Shown here: positions 8,540-17,582 of the stretch, one piece after another
How the letters are laid out: each line of letters opens with the position of its first letter
Position numbering within the stretch: position 1 is the first letter of the stretch
Source: JBBPYC01 sp965218765
Lineage (GTDB): Bacteria > Pseudomonadota > Gammaproteobacteria > Burkholderiales > Burkholderiaceae_C
Assembly (NCBI GenBank): GCA_965218765.1
Contig: CBDCLU010000006.1
Span: 248,001-312,000, forward strand
Direction of reading: 5' to 3'
Length of the DNA stretch: 64,000 nucleotides
The notes under the pieces: generated by a model
Seen by the model: only the letters and a program-made list of their open reading frames with translations
Database searches by the model: none
Told to the model about the DNA's origin: nothing
Position numbers and translations under genes: made by a program

Positions 8540-9031
8540 CTACTGCTTGCGCGGATCGTCGGCCGGGTTCACGTAGGTGATGTCGAACGGCCCCATGCCG
8601 TTGATCTGGACCTCGGTCTCTCCGTCGGCGATCGCGTAATGCGTCATACCCGCGGGCAGATAGACAAACCCGGTAGGCTGCAACACCTGGGCCGACGCGC
8701 GGTCGAGTTTTTGACCGGAGCCGATCAGGAACCGACCCGAGATCACGGTGATCGGCTCGTCCATCGAATGCCGATGCGGCGGCACCGCGTAGCCACCCGG
8801 GAATTTCAGGCGCAGCACGAACGGCCCGCTCTTGCCCGGATCGCCATACAGCACGGCTGCCTGCGCGCCCGGCGGCAGCGACGGCGGCACCGGTCCCCAT
8901 TGCACGGCGTCGGCTGGCACGACCGTATGGTGCGGCTCGGCCGCGGCGGCCGGCACGGCCGAGGCGAAGGCCAGCGCCGCAGTCGCGGCGAGCGCGGGAA
9001 GACCCGAGCGGCGGATGGTGGTCTGGTTCAC
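8540..9031 (-). CDS. secreted cupin-domain protein
   Basis: A 163-residue protein with an N-terminal signal peptide (ALAATAALAFASAVPAAAA, cleavage probably after AAA) and a single cupin barrel. Cupin motif 1 is PPHRHSMDEPITVISGRF, giving metal-binding His/His/Glu. Motif 2 is PAGMTHYAI, with the last His. It is probably periplasmic; members bind metal and serve varied dioxygenase, isomerase or sensor roles. The start is GTG at 9031 preceded by AAGGA. It is likely co-transcribed with the methyltransferase downstream. Confidence 0.82.
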   Translation of the reverse strand: MNQTTIRRSGLPALAATAALAFASAVPAAAAEPHHTVVPADAVQWGPVPPSLPPGAQAAVLYGDPGKSGPFVLRLKFPGGYAVPPHRHSMDEPITVISGRFLIGSGQKLDRASAQVLQPTGFVYLPAGMTHYAIADGETEVQINGMGPFDITYVNPADDPRKQ

Positions 9032-9149
9032 GATGATTTTTCCTTCGACGGGCGCTGACGGTGCGATGGCGAACTGGCCGCCCGTTTAGGGACCGAGTCC
9101 GTCAGGTGCGGCGCGACAAACCAGTCGCAACCGTCTATAACGAAGGTGG

Positions 9150-11249
9150 TTGCACAGCGTGGAGGCAAGCGTGGGGCGCAGCGTGGAATCGTGCGTGGAA
9201 TCCGATCGAACGGACCGCAACGGCGGCGGCGGCGCGCCCGTGCTCGCGATCCGTCTGCTCGGGCCGTTGACCATCAGCCGCGACGGCCTTTCGTTGCCGC
9301 TGCCGGCCTCGCGCAAGGCGCGCGCGCTGATCGGGTACCTCGCGCTTCAGTCCCGGCCGCCAACCCGCACGCAGTTGTGCGAACTGCTCTGGGACTTGCC
9401 GAACGATCCGCGCGGCGAACTGCGCTGGGCCTTGAGCAAGATCAGGAGCGTGCTCGATCAGCAGGATCGCAAACGGGTCGAGACGACCGACGACCGGGCC
9501 CGGCTCGACTTGACGGACTGCTTTGTCGACGCGATCGGGATCGAGCGCGCGTGGCAGCAGCAGGAACAGGGCGGCGCAGCGCTCGATGCGCACCAGTTGC
9601 GCGCATTCGTTTCATGGTTCGCGGGCGACTTTCTCGAAGGGCTGGAAGTCGCGCGCAGTCCGCCATTCAGCGGCTGGCTGCTCGCGCAGCGGCGGCATTG
9701 GCGCGCGCGCCGTGTCGCGCTGATCGAACGACTGGTCGCAAGCCTTGAACCGAGTTCCGAGGAAAGCCGCGGCCATCTGGAGCAATGGCTCGAACTCGCG
9801 CCCTTCGACCGGCGTGCGCACGAGCTGCTGCTGACCGGCTTCGCGCAACGCGGCCAACGGCGCGAGGGCGACGAGCACCTGCAGACAACCGCGCGGCTGT
9901 TCGAGACCGAAGGGCTGGACTGGCGCCCGCTCGGCAATGCATGGCGAGCGGCCAGGCAACGGCCATCGGGGCGCGCGCAGGGAATGCCTGTCATGGCGGC
10001 CGATCACACGACCGTTCTGGCCTCGATCGATGCACCCGAACAAGCGCTGGCCGCGGCCACCGGCCGCGCGTCGGTCGCGATCATGCCGTTTTCCGAACTG
10101 CCGGCGCCGGAACTGCCGCGCGGCGGGCTCGCCGACGGATTCGCGCACGACCTGATCACGCGGCTCGCGAAGCTGCGCAGCCTGTTCGTGATCGCGCAGG
10201 GCACGATGTTCGCGCTGCACGAACGCAAGCTCGAGGCGCATGAGGCGGCGCGCACGCTCGACGTGGATTACGTGGTCAGCGGCTCGCTGCAGCGCCGCGC
10301 CGGCCGCCTGAACGTGCACGCCGAACTGACAGAGATGCGCAGCGCGCGCGTGCTCTGGGCGGATCGCTTCGAGCGCACGCTCGACGATGCGTTCGCGGTG
10401 CTGCACGAGATCGGCGACGCGATCGTTGCCGAGGTCGCCGGCGAGATTGAGACGGCCGAGCGCAACCGCGCCATTTTGCAACCCCCGAACTCGCTCGACG
10501 CATGGGGCGCGCACCATCGCGGCCTTTGGCACATGTACCGGTTCAACAGGGCCGACAACGAGCGCGCGCGGCAATGTTTCGAACTCGCGGTGCGGCTCGA
10601 CCCGGGCTTTTCACGCGCGTTCGCGGGGCTGTCGTTCACGCACTGGCAGGATGCGTTCCAGCACTGGAACGCGGAGCGCGCGACAGCGGTCGGGCGTGCG
10701 TTCGATGCCGCGAGCAGAAGCCTGCACGCCGACGAGCGCGATCCGGCCGCGCATTGGGCGATGGGCCGCGCGCTGTGGCTGCGCGGGCAGCAGCCGCAAT
10801 CGCTGGTCGAACTCAACGCGGCAGTGGACCTGAGTCCGAGCTTCGCTTTGGGCCATTACACGCTCGCGTTCGTACATTGCCAGTCGGGTGATCCGGCCGC
10901 GGCGATCTCGTACTCGGACTACTCGAGGCACCTGAGCCCGTTCGATCCGCTGCTGTTCGGCATGCTCGGCACCCGCGCAATGGCGCTGGTGCGGCTCGGA
11001 CGGTTCGAGGAAGCGGCCGACTGGGCGGTCAAAGCCGCGGGTCGTCCGAACGCGCACGTGCACATCCTCGGCATCGCCGCGCACTGCCTCGCGCTGGCCG
11101 GCCGGCAGGACGAGGCGCGCGCCTGGGTCGCCGCGATCCGTGATAAAGCGGCGAACTATCGCGTGGAGGACTTCCTGTCCGCGTTCCATTTCACGGGTGA
11201 TGCACAGGCGCTGTATCGGCGCGCGGCTGCAGGGATCGGCATCGCGTGA
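9150..11249 (+). CDS. SARP-type regulator with TolB-like and TPR regions
   Basis: A protein of up to 699 residues. Residues about 30-120 form an OmpR-like winged helix (LLGPLTISRDGLSLPLPASR, LCELLWDLPNDPRGELRWAL), followed by a bacterial transcriptional activation (BTAD) region to about 270. Residues about 305-450 resemble the SVAIMPFSELP...DYVVSGSLQR module seen in CadC and adenylate-cyclase-like regulators. The remainder is TPR-like helices (RARQCFELAVRLDPGF, SLVELNAAVDLSPSF). It would activate transcription from the cytosol. The start is unclear: TTG 9150 is longest, but GTG codons at 9159, 9171, 9183 and 9195 are in frame. The divergent cupin/methyltransferase pair is the obvious target. 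Confidence 0.82.
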   Translation: MHSVEASVGRSVESCVESDRTDRNGGGGAPVLAIRLLGPLTISRDGLSLPLPASRKARALIGYLALQSRPPTRTQLCELLWDLPNDPRGELRWALSKIRSVLDQQDRKRVETTDDRARLDLTDCFVDAIGIERAWQQQEQGGAALDAHQLRAFVSWFAGDFLEGLEVARSPPFSGWLLAQRRHWRARRVALIERLVASLEPSSEESRGHLEQWLELAPFDRRAHELLLTGFAQRGQRREGDEHLQTTARLFETEGLDWRPLGNAWRAARQRPSGRAQGMPVMAADHTTVLASIDAPEQALAAATGRASVAIMPFSELPAPELPRGGLADGFAHDLITRLAKLRSLFVIAQGTMFALHERKLEAHEAARTLDVDYVVSGSLQRRAGRLNVHAELTEMRSARVLWADRFERTLDDAFAVLHEIGDAIVAEVAGEIETAERNRAILQPPNSLDAWGAHHRGLWHMYRFNRADNERARQCFELAVRLDPGFSRAFAGLSFTHWQDAFQHWNAERATAVGRAFDAASRSLHADERDPAAHWAMGRALWLRGQQPQSLVELNAAVDLSPSFALGHYTLAFVHCQSGDPAAAISYSDYSRHLSPFDPLLFGMLGTRAMALVRLGRFEEAADWAVKAAGRPNAHVHILGIAAHCLALAGRQDEARAWVAAIRDKAANYRVEDFLSAFHFTGDAQALYRRAAAGIGIA

Positions 11250-11287
11250 AGGCGCAGGCGAATGGCCGCAACGACTCGACACCAGCG

Positions 11288-11352
11288 TTTTTGAAGCAAA
11301 ATCAGGCTGATGCGCAGGTACAGCGATCGTTTATAGCTACTAATAATATAGC
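11288..11352 (+). repeat. small dispersed repeat, copy 1
   Basis: An AT-rich element of about 65 bp starting TTTTTGAAGCAAAATCAGGC and ending GCTACTAATAATATAGC. It sits between the convergent SARP and enolase-like genes. It is related to elements at 28541, 36238, 44356, 53989 and 63585, which share an AAGCAAAA-type left end, a GCG-rich middle and a GCTA-rich right end. Comparable elements are common in Comamonadaceae genomes. Confidence 0.65.
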
Positions 11353-11411
11353 GATTGGCGTGTGCGTGTTCCTCAGGGATCGCCCCGCCGCGACCACGCT
11401 CGGCCGCCGAT

Positions 11412-12716
11412 TCAGGCGTCTCCTGCGCTGGCCCCGAAGCCCGGCAACACCGAGGCGCCCGCAAACCTCGCGTCGCCGCCCAGCGCTTCCTCGATGCGAA
11501 GCACTGCATTCCACTTGGCCATGCGTTCTGACCGTGCGAACGAACCCACCTTGAGCTGCCCCGCGTCCCAGCCGATCGACAAGTCGACGATGCTGGTGTC
11601 CTCCGTCTCGCCGGAGCGGGCCGAAACAATGGTGCCGAAGCCCGCTTTCCTGCCGGCTTGCAGCGCGGTTTGCGCTTCGGTCACGGTGCCGACCTGATTC
11701 ACCTTGATCAGCACGGCGTTCACCGATGCATCGCGCGCGGCCTGCTCGACCAGCGCCGCCTGCGTGACGAGGTAGTCGTCACCGATCACCTGAATGCGCT
11801 CGCCGATCGCGGCGGTGAAGCGGCGCATGCCTTCGCGGTCATCTTCGGCCAGCGGGTCTTCGATCGACACCACAGGGAAGCGTTCGCACCAGCGCAGCAG
11901 CAGTTCGCACAGGCCGTCGCTATCCAGCTCGCGCCGCTCGAGGCCGAGCCGGTAGCGGCCCGCGCGGCCGAATTCGGACGCCGCGATGTCGAGCGAGATC
12001 GCAGCTTCCACGCCCGGCGTGTAGCCGGCCGCCTCGATTGCACGCACCAGCGTTTCGAGCGCGTGTTCGTTGCTGTCGAACGCGGGCCAGTGGCCCCCTT
12101 CATCGGCCACGCCGTGCTGCAGGCCGCGCTCACGCATCAATGCGCCTGCGGCCGCGTAGACGTTGGCGCTGATCTCGATCGCTTCGTTGAAGCTGCGTGC
12201 GCCCACGGCCATCACCATCAGGTCCTGGATATCGATGCGCCGGCCCGCATGCGCGCCACCGCCGAAGATCTGGATTTCCGGCAGCGGCAGCCGCACCGGG
12301 CGGCCTTGCACGAGGTGGCGCCACAACGGCTGCCCGGCACTCGCCGCCGCTGCGTGCAAACAGCCGAGCGATGCCGCGACCAGCGCGTTGCCGCCGAGCC
12401 GCGCCTTGTTCGGCGTGCCGTCCAATGCGACCAGCGCAGCATCGATGCTGTGCTGGTCGCGCACGTCGCGGCCGAGCAGCAGCGGTGCGATTTCCTCCTG
12501 CACGCCGCGGCGCGCCTGCTGCACGTCGAGCCCCCCGAATGCATCGCCGCCGTCGCGCCGATCGACCGCCTCGCGCGAGCCACGCGAGGCACCGGCCGGT
12601 GCGATGCCGCGGCCGACGCTGCCATCGGCCAGGGTCACGTCGACTTCGAGCGTGGGCCGTCCGCGAGAGTCCCAGATGCGGCGCGCCATGACGCCGGTGA
12701 TGGTGGGGTCGCTCAT
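11412..12716 (-). CDS. divergent enolase paralogue
   Basis: A 434-residue protein alignable along its length with enolase (2-phosphoglycerate dehydratase). Retained: the metal ligands Asp243 (SLDIAASEF), Glu286 (IEDPLAEDD) and Asp313 (GDDYLVT), the catalytic base Lys338 (LIKVNQVGT), His156, Glu206 (DEGG) and Lys389. Changed compared with classical enolases: the loop Ser-Gly-Ala-Ser-Thr becomes AGASRG (Ser to Ala41), the Gln-Glu catalytic Glu becomes Asp165, and the His of SHRSGETED becomes Ala366. It may therefore use a related phosphorylated acid. It follows the kinase gene by 23 bp in the cbpA-cbpM operon; the housekeeping eno is not in this window. Confidence 0.85.
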   Translation of the reverse strand: MSDPTITGVMARRIWDSRGRPTLEVDVTLADGSVGRGIAPAGASRGSREAVDRRDGGDAFGGLDVQQARRGVQEEIAPLLLGRDVRDQHSIDAALVALDGTPNKARLGGNALVAASLGCLHAAAASAGQPLWRHLVQGRPVRLPLPEIQIFGGGAHAGRRIDIQDLMVMAVGARSFNEAIEISANVYAAAGALMRERGLQHGVADEGGHWPAFDSNEHALETLVRAIEAAGYTPGVEAAISLDIAASEFGRAGRYRLGLERRELDSDGLCELLLRWCERFPVVSIEDPLAEDDREGMRRFTAAIGERIQVIGDDYLVTQAALVEQAARDASVNAVLIKVNQVGTVTEAQTALQAGRKAGFGTIVSARSGETEDTSIVDLSIGWDAGQLKVGSFARSERMAKWNAVLRIEEALGGDARFAGASVLPGFGASAGDA

Positions 12717-12739
12717 GCTGCTGGCCTCGAATGGAATGC

Positions 12740-13783
12740 TCACGGCGCTGCGGCCCAGGCCGCGCGGACTGCTGCGAGTTGCTGCGGCGGTTCTTCGATC
12801 AACGGCACCGCGCGTTGCCGGACCCAGTCGCGCACCGGCTCGTCGGTGATGTACTCGACCGGCGATTTGCCGTCGATGCGCGCCAGTGCCAGCGCCGGCA
12901 GCAGCCGCGCGGCGCGCGCTTCGAACGCGACGCGCGGCTCCCAGCCGATGCCGTCCAGATAGCTGCCGGCCAGCGCGTCGAAGGCCGACAAGTACGCAGC
13001 GCGCCACTGTGGCGCCCAGGCGGCTTTCAGCAGCAGGTGGTTCAGGCAGAACGCGAGGTCGAACGCCGGGTCGCCCCAGCACGCGCATTCGGCGTCCAGC
13101 AGCACCGGGCCGTTCGGTCCGACCAGGATGTTCTTCGGGCTGACGTCGCCGTGCACGAGCGCCAGTTTGGTCGCCAGCGTCTGGTCGGCCAGTGCGTGCA
13201 GCGACGCGGCCAGTACGGAATAGCGGGCCGCGGTGGCGCGCAGATAGGGGTCGAGGCGGATCGGCTCGAACGTCGCATCGTTGGCAAAGCGCGCCGCAAT
13301 TCCTGCATCGCCCGCGCTGCGCTGATGGATCGACACCAGCAGGCGGCCGACGGCTGCGGCGCAACGCGAATCGATCTGGCCGGCCAGCAGCTGCGCCTTC
13401 CAGACCGGGTAATCGGCTGCCGGCAGGAATTCCATTGCCAGCAGGCCCAGCGCGGCATCTTCGCCCAGCAGTTCGGGCACGCTGCCCGGAAACCAGCCGC
13501 CGACTTCACGCAGCCAGGCCGCTTCAGCTGCGTTGCGGCTGATCGGCGCCTCCCATAGAGCGGCGACTTTCAGGCGCGGCAGCGCGCGCTTGATGCAGAA
13601 GCGCTCGCGGCGTGTGCTGACGCGAAGGATGTCGGACGACACGCCGCCGGTCAGCGGCACGAAGGTGGCCGGTTCATCGGGCTGCAACAGACCCATGCGG
13701 CACAGCGACATGAGCAGTTCGTCTGAAGGCACGACGGCGCCGGCCTCGGTGCCCGGCTGCTGCAGTGCGCGGTCTGGATTCAT
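12740..13783 (-). CDS. APH/choline-kinase-family small-molecule kinase
   Basis: This 347-residue protein has the aminoglycoside-phosphotransferase fold. It shows a glycine-rich nucleotide loop (LTGGVSSDILRV), Lys in RFCIKRALP, the catalytic loop HGDVSPKN and the metal-binding LLDAECACWGDPAFDLAF. Such kinases phosphorylate a hydroxyl group of a small molecule; the many non-resistance members act on choline, sugars or amino sugars. It starts 4 bp after the cbpM stop and precedes the enolase-like gene by 23 bp. A natural guess is that the kinase makes a phosphorylated substrate for the enolase paralogue. Nothing indicates antibiotic resistance. Confidence 0.85.
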   Translation of the reverse strand: MNPDRALQQPGTEAGAVVPSDELLMSLCRMGLLQPDEPATFVPLTGGVSSDILRVSTRRERFCIKRALPRLKVAALWEAPISRNAAEAAWLREVGGWFPGSVPELLGEDAALGLLAMEFLPAADYPVWKAQLLAGQIDSRCAAAVGRLLVSIHQRSAGDAGIAARFANDATFEPIRLDPYLRATAARYSVLAASLHALADQTLATKLALVHGDVSPKNILVGPNGPVLLDAECACWGDPAFDLAFCLNHLLLKAAWAPQWRAAYLSAFDALAGSYLDGIGWEPRVAFEARAARLLPALALARIDGKSPVEYITDEPVRDWVRQRAVPLIEEPPQQLAAVRAAWAAAP

Positions 13784-13787
13784 CCGG

Positions 13788-14150
13788 TCAATCGTGCAGC
13801 CCGGCTGCGCGGATCCGGGCGCGCAGCCGCGCGACCTCTTCGATCAGGTCGGCGGTCAGGGCGGCCAGCTCCGGGTTCGCATCGAAGCCTTGTTCCAGAT
13901 GCAGCATGCGCCGCGCGCGCACCAGGCTCGCGCCGGTGAATTGCCACTGCCGGCCCGGCCCGGCCCCGAACGTTTCGAGCAGCCCGGCTTCGACCCGCTC
14001 GACCACCCAGCTCTCGCCCACGCAGCAGGCGCGCGCCAGCTCCTGCGTATCGAGCGGGGTGTCGTCGTCGAGCACGACTGCAGCGACCCTAGCCGTGGCG
14101 GCGGGGCTTCTTGACGGGGGTCGGGGTGTGTTCATCGCATGGCTTCTCAT
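13788..14150 (-). CDS. cbpM: chaperone modulator CbpM
   Basis: A protein of about 120 residues with the MerR-like helical domain of CbpM (LDTQELARACCVGESWVVER, WQFTGASLVRARRMLHLEQ) and a C-terminal helix EEVARLRARIR. CbpM binds the J-domain of CbpA and controls its co-chaperone and DNA-binding activity. ATG at 14150 shares its A with the cbpA TGA stop (TGATG), so the two genes are translationally coupled. A second ATG at 14135 is possible. Confidence 0.85.
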   Translation of the reverse strand: MRSHAMNTPRPPSRSPAATARVAAVVLDDDTPLDTQELARACCVGESWVVERVEAGLLETFGAGPGRQWQFTGASLVRARRMLHLEQGFDANPELAALTADLIEEVARLRARIRAAGLHD

Positions 14151-15139
14151 CAACGGGCAGCGCGCGGATCGAACGGCATCTCGCGCTGCATGGTTTCGTA
14201 AATCTCACGTGCACGCGCCGAATCGGCCGGCGGCAGTGCGAGGTCGAGTTCCAGGTACATGTCGCCCGCCGTGCCATTGGCAGATGCAGCCGGAATGCCG
14301 CGGCCCTTCAGGCGCAGCTTCTTGCCTTTTTTCCAGCCGCCGGGCACCGTGACTTCAATCGGGCCGGTCGGCGTCGGCACTTCGATCTGCGCGCCCAGCG
14401 CCGCTTCCCAGGGCGCCAGCGGCACGCTCTGCGTGACGTCGCGGCCCTGCACGCGAAAGCGCGCATCGGGTTTGAACACCACTTCGAGGAACAGGTCGCC
14501 GTTCGCGCCGCTGCCGAAGCCCGCGCTGCCTTGACCGCCAAGCCGGATCTGCTGGCCTTCGCGCACGCCTTTCGGGATCGACACGTTCAGGGTGCGCTCA
14601 TCGGTGACGACGTGGCCCTGATCGTCCAGATGCGCGCCACGCAGCGTGATCGCACGGTCTGCGCCCCGGTACGCGTCGAGCAGGTCCAGTTCGATCTTGG
14701 CATGGTGGTCTTCGCCGCGAAACGAGGCCGCTTCGGCACGCCGTGCGCCGCCGTCCATGCCGCCCCGGCCGCCGGCTGCGCTGCCGCGCGCCGCGCGCGC
14801 CTGCCGGCCGAACAGTTCCTCGAAGAAGTCGCTGAAATCCTGGCCGGATGTACCGGCGCCGCCGCCGGAGAACTCGTAGCCCGCATCCCAGTTCGGCGGT
14901 GGGCGGAAATCGCGGCCGGCCTGTTGCTGCTGGCCCAGCGCGTCGTATGCGGCGCGTTTTTCCGGGTCCGCGATGACCGCGTTCGCTTCGTTCACCTCGC
15001 TCATGCGGGCCGCCGCATCCGGCTCCTTGCTCACGTCCGGGTGGTACTTGCGCGCGAGCTTGCGGTATGCCTTCTTGATCTCGTCGGCGCTCGCGGTCTT
15101 CTCGACGCCGAGCGTTTTGTAGTAGTCCTTGAATTCCAT
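14150..15139 (-). CDS. cbpA: curved-DNA-binding DnaJ-like co-chaperone CbpA
   Basis: A 329-residue protein with an N-terminal J-domain (DYYKTLGVEK, HPD motif in KYHPDVSKE at about residue 35), then a Gly/Phe-rich linker and two DnaJ-C substrate domains (GVREGQQIRLGGQG, VPTPTGPIEVTVPGG). There is no zinc-finger region, which separates CbpA from DnaJ. It stimulates DnaK and can bind curved DNA. It is the first gene of the tightly packed cbpA-cbpM-kinase-enolase operon. Confidence 0.93.
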   Translation of the reverse strand: MEFKDYYKTLGVEKTASADEIKKAYRKLARKYHPDVSKEPDAAARMSEVNEANAVIADPEKRAAYDALGQQQQAGRDFRPPPNWDAGYEFSGGGAGTSGQDFSDFFEELFGRQARAARGSAAGGRGGMDGGARRAEAASFRGEDHHAKIELDLLDAYRGADRAITLRGAHLDDQGHVVTDERTLNVSIPKGVREGQQIRLGGQGSAGFGSGANGDLFLEVVFKPDARFRVQGRDVTQSVPLAPWEAALGAQIEVPTPTGPIEVTVPGGWKKGKKLRLKGRGIPAASANGTAGDMYLELDLALPPADSARAREIYETMQREMPFDPRAAR

Positions 15140-15313
15140 GCGATGGGCTTTCCAACCAGGCTGTTGCGTGCTGCCGCGCACGGCGCGGCGGCTTGACGGG
15201 ACCGGGCAACGAGTATGCCGCGCCGAATCGCGGCATTCACGTGCATGCGTGTGGCCGGCGCGTTTCGGACAGCGTTCGTGCGCCGATGGCAAGAGTGGGG
15301 ATGGTGCTCGCGC

Positions 15314-16171
15314 TCATCGTCGCACGGCCCGCGTGCCGGCACGATCGGTGCGCATGAAATGTCTGGGCGACTGCCCCATCGCGGCGCGGAACATCGCGGA
15401 AAACGCGCTGTCGCTCGCATAGCCGGTGATGGCCGCGACAGCGCCCACGGACGCGCCGCGCGCGAGCAGCGGCAACGCATGCGCGAGGATCGCCTGCTGG
15501 CGCCAACGCGGGTAGGACAGGCCGAGCTGCTCGCGGAACAACCGTGCCATGGTGCGTTCGCTGGCGCCGAAGTCGGCTGCCCATTCGGCCAGCGTCGCAC
15601 GCGCGGCGGGTGCGCGCATGACGGCTGCACACAACGCGCGCAGCCGCTTGTCGCCCTGTTGCGGATCGGGCAGCGGCACGCCGATCGCCTGCGGTGCGGC
15701 CTGTGCGATCTCGTCGAGCACCAGCGCCGCCAGCAGCGTCTCGCGCGCGCCGTCGGCACGGTCGAGCGCTTCGATCAGCTCGCGCAGCAGCGCGGTCACC
15801 ACCAGCACGCGGCAGCCGGTCGCAAAGCCCGCCGGCACCGCGCCTGCATCGATGTAGAGCGTGCGCAAATGGGCCGCCTCCATCGCATGCACCTGGTGCA
15901 GCGCGCCGGGCGCGATCCAGACCGCGCGCGACGGCGGCACGATGAACGCGACCTCATCGGCCGCACCCGCCTGGCGCGCGGCCGTCACCTGCAGAACGCC
16001 GCTGGCGCAATAGGCGAGCTGCGCCCACGGATGCCGATGCGGCTCGAAATGCGAATCGACCGGGATGCTGCGCGCGCGCAGCCGCACCGGCCGCGCGCGA
16101 TCGGGCACGAACGGCCCGGTGTCGCCGACCGGCGTGTGGATCGAGGGATGCCGCAACGATGGGTGGGCCAT
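15314..16171 (-). CDS. AraC-family transcriptional regulator
   Basis: A 285-residue regulator with an N-terminal AraC-type cupin (SHFEPHRHPWAQLAYCASG, VPPSRAVWIAPGALHQVHA). The C-terminal double HTH reads AEWAADFGASERTMARLFRE and VGAVAAITGYASDSAFSAMF, ending in MGQSPRHF. It is divergent from the MFS gene with 81 bp between the starts, which is the usual arrangement for local control of an exporter. The inducer is unknown. Confidence 0.9.
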   Translation of the reverse strand: MAHPSLRHPSIHTPVGDTGPFVPDRARPVRLRARSIPVDSHFEPHRHPWAQLAYCASGVLQVTAARQAGAADEVAFIVPPSRAVWIAPGALHQVHAMEAAHLRTLYIDAGAVPAGFATGCRVLVVTALLRELIEALDRADGARETLLAALVLDEIAQAAPQAIGVPLPDPQQGDKRLRALCAAVMRAPAARATLAEWAADFGASERTMARLFREQLGLSYPRWRQQAILAHALPLLARGASVGAVAAITGYASDSAFSAMFRAAMGQSPRHFMRTDRAGTRAVRR

Positions 16172-16252
16172 GAAAACGCGTTGGCGGGTTTTCGCGGGAA
16201 GTTGTCCTTTTATCGCATTTCAGCGTCGGCGTTGCCCGCTAGGATTTGCACA

Positions 16253-17542
16253 ATGAACCGCGCCAGCACCACCGCCGACGAATCCGCTCCTTCTTCCGCG
16301 ACCGATGCCAAGGCGGCGTTTCGCAGCGACGCGAAGCTGATCGCGCTGATCGGCCTGGCGCACGGCATCAGCCACTTTTGCCAGTTGCTGCTGGCACCGC
16401 TGTTTCCGTGGCTGAAAGATGCATTCGGGGTGAGCTACACCGAACTCGGGATCGTGCTCACGGTGTTCTACGTCGTCTCCTGCGCGGTGCAGGCCACGTC
16501 GGGCTTCGTGGTCGACAAGATGGGGCCGCGCCCGGTGCTGTTCGTCGGGCTCGGGCTGCTCGGCGTTGCCGCATTCGCATATGCGAGCGCCCAGAGCTGG
16601 TGGATGCTGCTCGGCGGTGCGGTGATCGCGGGCATCGGCAACGGCGTGTTCCATCCGGTCGACTACACGCTGTTCAACCGCAAGGTGGCGCCGACGCGGC
16701 TCGGGCATGCATACAGCGTGCACGGCATCACGGGCAGCCTGGGCTGGGCGTTGGCGCCGCTGTTCGTGGTGCCGATTGCGCTGGCTTATTCATGGCGCGT
16801 GGCGTTGATCGCCGGCGGCTGCCTCGCACTTGTGATGCTGGTGGTGCTGTGGCTGAACCGATCTGCGCTGACGCTCGACGTGCGCACCGTGCAGCAGGCG
16901 ACCGGGCAGGACGCAGGCAACGTGCAGACGGCCGAAGGCACGTTCGATTTCCTGCGCATCCCCGCCGTCTGGATGTGCTTCGGCTTCTTCTTTCTCTATG
17001 CGATGGTGATCAGCATCGTGCAGACGTTCGCGCCGGTTGCGGCCGGCCATCTGCACGAGGTGCCGACCGCGCTGATCGCGATCTGCCTGACGGTCTACAT
17101 GGTGGCAAACGCAGGCGGCATGGTGGCAGGCGGCTTTCTCGCGACCGATCCCGAGCGGTGCGAGCGCATCGTGGCGCTGGGTTTCGGCGGCGCGGCTGCG
17201 ATGGCGTTGCTGCTCGCGTTCGCGGATTTCCCCGCGGTGCTGGTGCCGGTGCTGTTCGGCGTGATGGGGTTCGCGGCCGGGCTGGCCGGGCCGTCACGCG
17301 ACCTGCTGGTCAAGCGTTCCACACCGGCGAATGCGACCGGGCGGGTTTACGGCGTGGTGTATGGCGGGCTCGACATCGGGCAGGCGATCGCGCCGTTGAT
17401 CTTCGGCGGGCTGATGGATCGCGCGCACTATGGGAGTGTGTTTATCGGGCTGGCGGTGGTGCAGGGGATGTTGATTGCGAGTGCGTTCAATGTGCGGCGG
17501 GTTCGGAGGGAGAGGCGGTTGGTGGTGCGGGCGGTGGTGTGA
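16253..17542 (+). CDS. MFS transporter, fosmidomycin-resistance-protein-like
   Basis: A 429-residue inner-membrane permease with about twelve hydrophobic segments. The segment FVVDKMGPRPVLFVGLGLLG is the MFS loop-2 motif between helices 2 and 3. LGHAYSVHGITGSLGWALAP and the second-half GRVYGVVYGGLDIGQAIAP resemble the Fsr-type branch of drug or metabolite exporters. ATG at 16253 is chosen because the hydrophilic N-terminus and first helix follow it directly. The divergent AraC gene is the likely regulator. The substrate is unknown. Confidence 0.85.
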   Translation: MNRASTTADESAPSSATDAKAAFRSDAKLIALIGLAHGISHFCQLLLAPLFPWLKDAFGVSYTELGIVLTVFYVVSCAVQATSGFVVDKMGPRPVLFVGLGLLGVAAFAYASAQSWWMLLGGAVIAGIGNGVFHPVDYTLFNRKVAPTRLGHAYSVHGITGSLGWALAPLFVVPIALAYSWRVALIAGGCLALVMLVVLWLNRSALTLDVRTVQQATGQDAGNVQTAEGTFDFLRIPAVWMCFGFFFLYAMVISIVQTFAPVAAGHLHEVPTALIAICLTVYMVANAGGMVAGGFLATDPERCERIVALGFGGAAAMALLLAFADFPAVLVPVLFGVMGFAAGLAGPSRDLLVKRSTPANATGRVYGVVYGGLDIGQAIAPLIFGGLMDRAHYGSVFIGLAVVQGMLIASAFNVRRVRRERRLVVRAVV

Positions 17543-17582
17543 ATTTAGGCTTGAACTTGGGCTGAGTCTGGTTCGGATGGAG

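Noticed and set aside
12740..13783. Aminoglycoside-resistance gene
   Set aside because: Only the general APH kinase motifs are present. Operon context with an enolase paralogue and cbpAM points to metabolism.
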